Source of the DNA: a bacterium F11
Lineage (GTDB): Bacteria; Elusimicrobiota; Elusimicrobia; F11
Reading direction: 5' to 3'
Assembly (NCBI GenBank): GCA_002176905.1
Contig: MSYE01000144.1
Location: forward strand, 1 to 20,192
DNA: 20,192 nucleotides
Positions 20,177 through 20,192 of the stretch are shown here, piece by piece. Below the pieces are notes generated by a model, which saw only the letters and a program-made list of their open reading frames with translations, made no database searches and had not been told where the DNA came from. Each line of letters begins with the position of its first letter. The stretch's first letter is position 1. Both the position numbers and the translations under genes were made by a program.

Positions 20177-20192
20177 GGGGGCTCCACTCTCA

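Overview
The window carries four genes, all on the minus strand and all read from high to low coordinates. In transcription order they are: one enormous multidomain gene (about 17.7 kb, at least 5,904 residues, possibly continuing past the right edge), a membrane acyl desaturase, thymidylate synthase (thyA), and the first two thirds of dihydrofolate reductase (folA), cut by the left edge. Spacing is 84, 3 and 15 bp, so the four could be co-transcribed. I see no tRNA, rRNA, CRISPR array, insertion sequence or strong terminator.

The gene packing, the Shine-Dalgarno site before the desaturase and the thyA-folA pair indicate a bacterium. A giant mosaic protein that mixes membrane segments, long internal repeats and housekeeping enzyme domains is reminiscent of the giant proteins reported from Omnitrophota and related environmental phyla. 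That assignment is inference; no single gene here fixes the taxonomy.

The giant protein reads from its N-terminal end (high coordinates) as follows. A truncated membrane module (TM-1) is followed by a region with two spaced histidine motifs, a soluble domain here called X1, and an unrecognised mixed region. Next come a tRNA-dihydrouridine synthase-like (Dus) barrel and TM-2, then a left-handed beta-helix-like stretch and more beta-rich sequence. TM-3 leads into a Maf-type nucleotide pyrophosphatase domain and X2, a second copy of X1. TM-4 and a further hydrophobic pair precede two successive copies of a roughly 1,220-residue super-unit. Each super-unit is a 148-residue cap, ten tandem repeats of 98 (occasionally 100) residues, and a tail with a hydrophobic segment. 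In the second tail this segment is a near-perfect type IV prepilin motif (AFTLIE...).

The protein therefore seems to have grown by copying at four scales: the 98-residue repeat, the array super-unit, the X domain and the membrane module. TM-2 and TM-3 share 92 identical consecutive bases inside otherwise diverged copies, which points to recent gene conversion or recombination. The Dus and Maf domains act on RNA or nucleotides, and thyA and folA make dTMP, so the cluster has a loose nucleotide-metabolism flavour. Whether the embedded domains are catalytically active is not shown by the sequence: Dus has lost several conserved residues, Maf has kept most.
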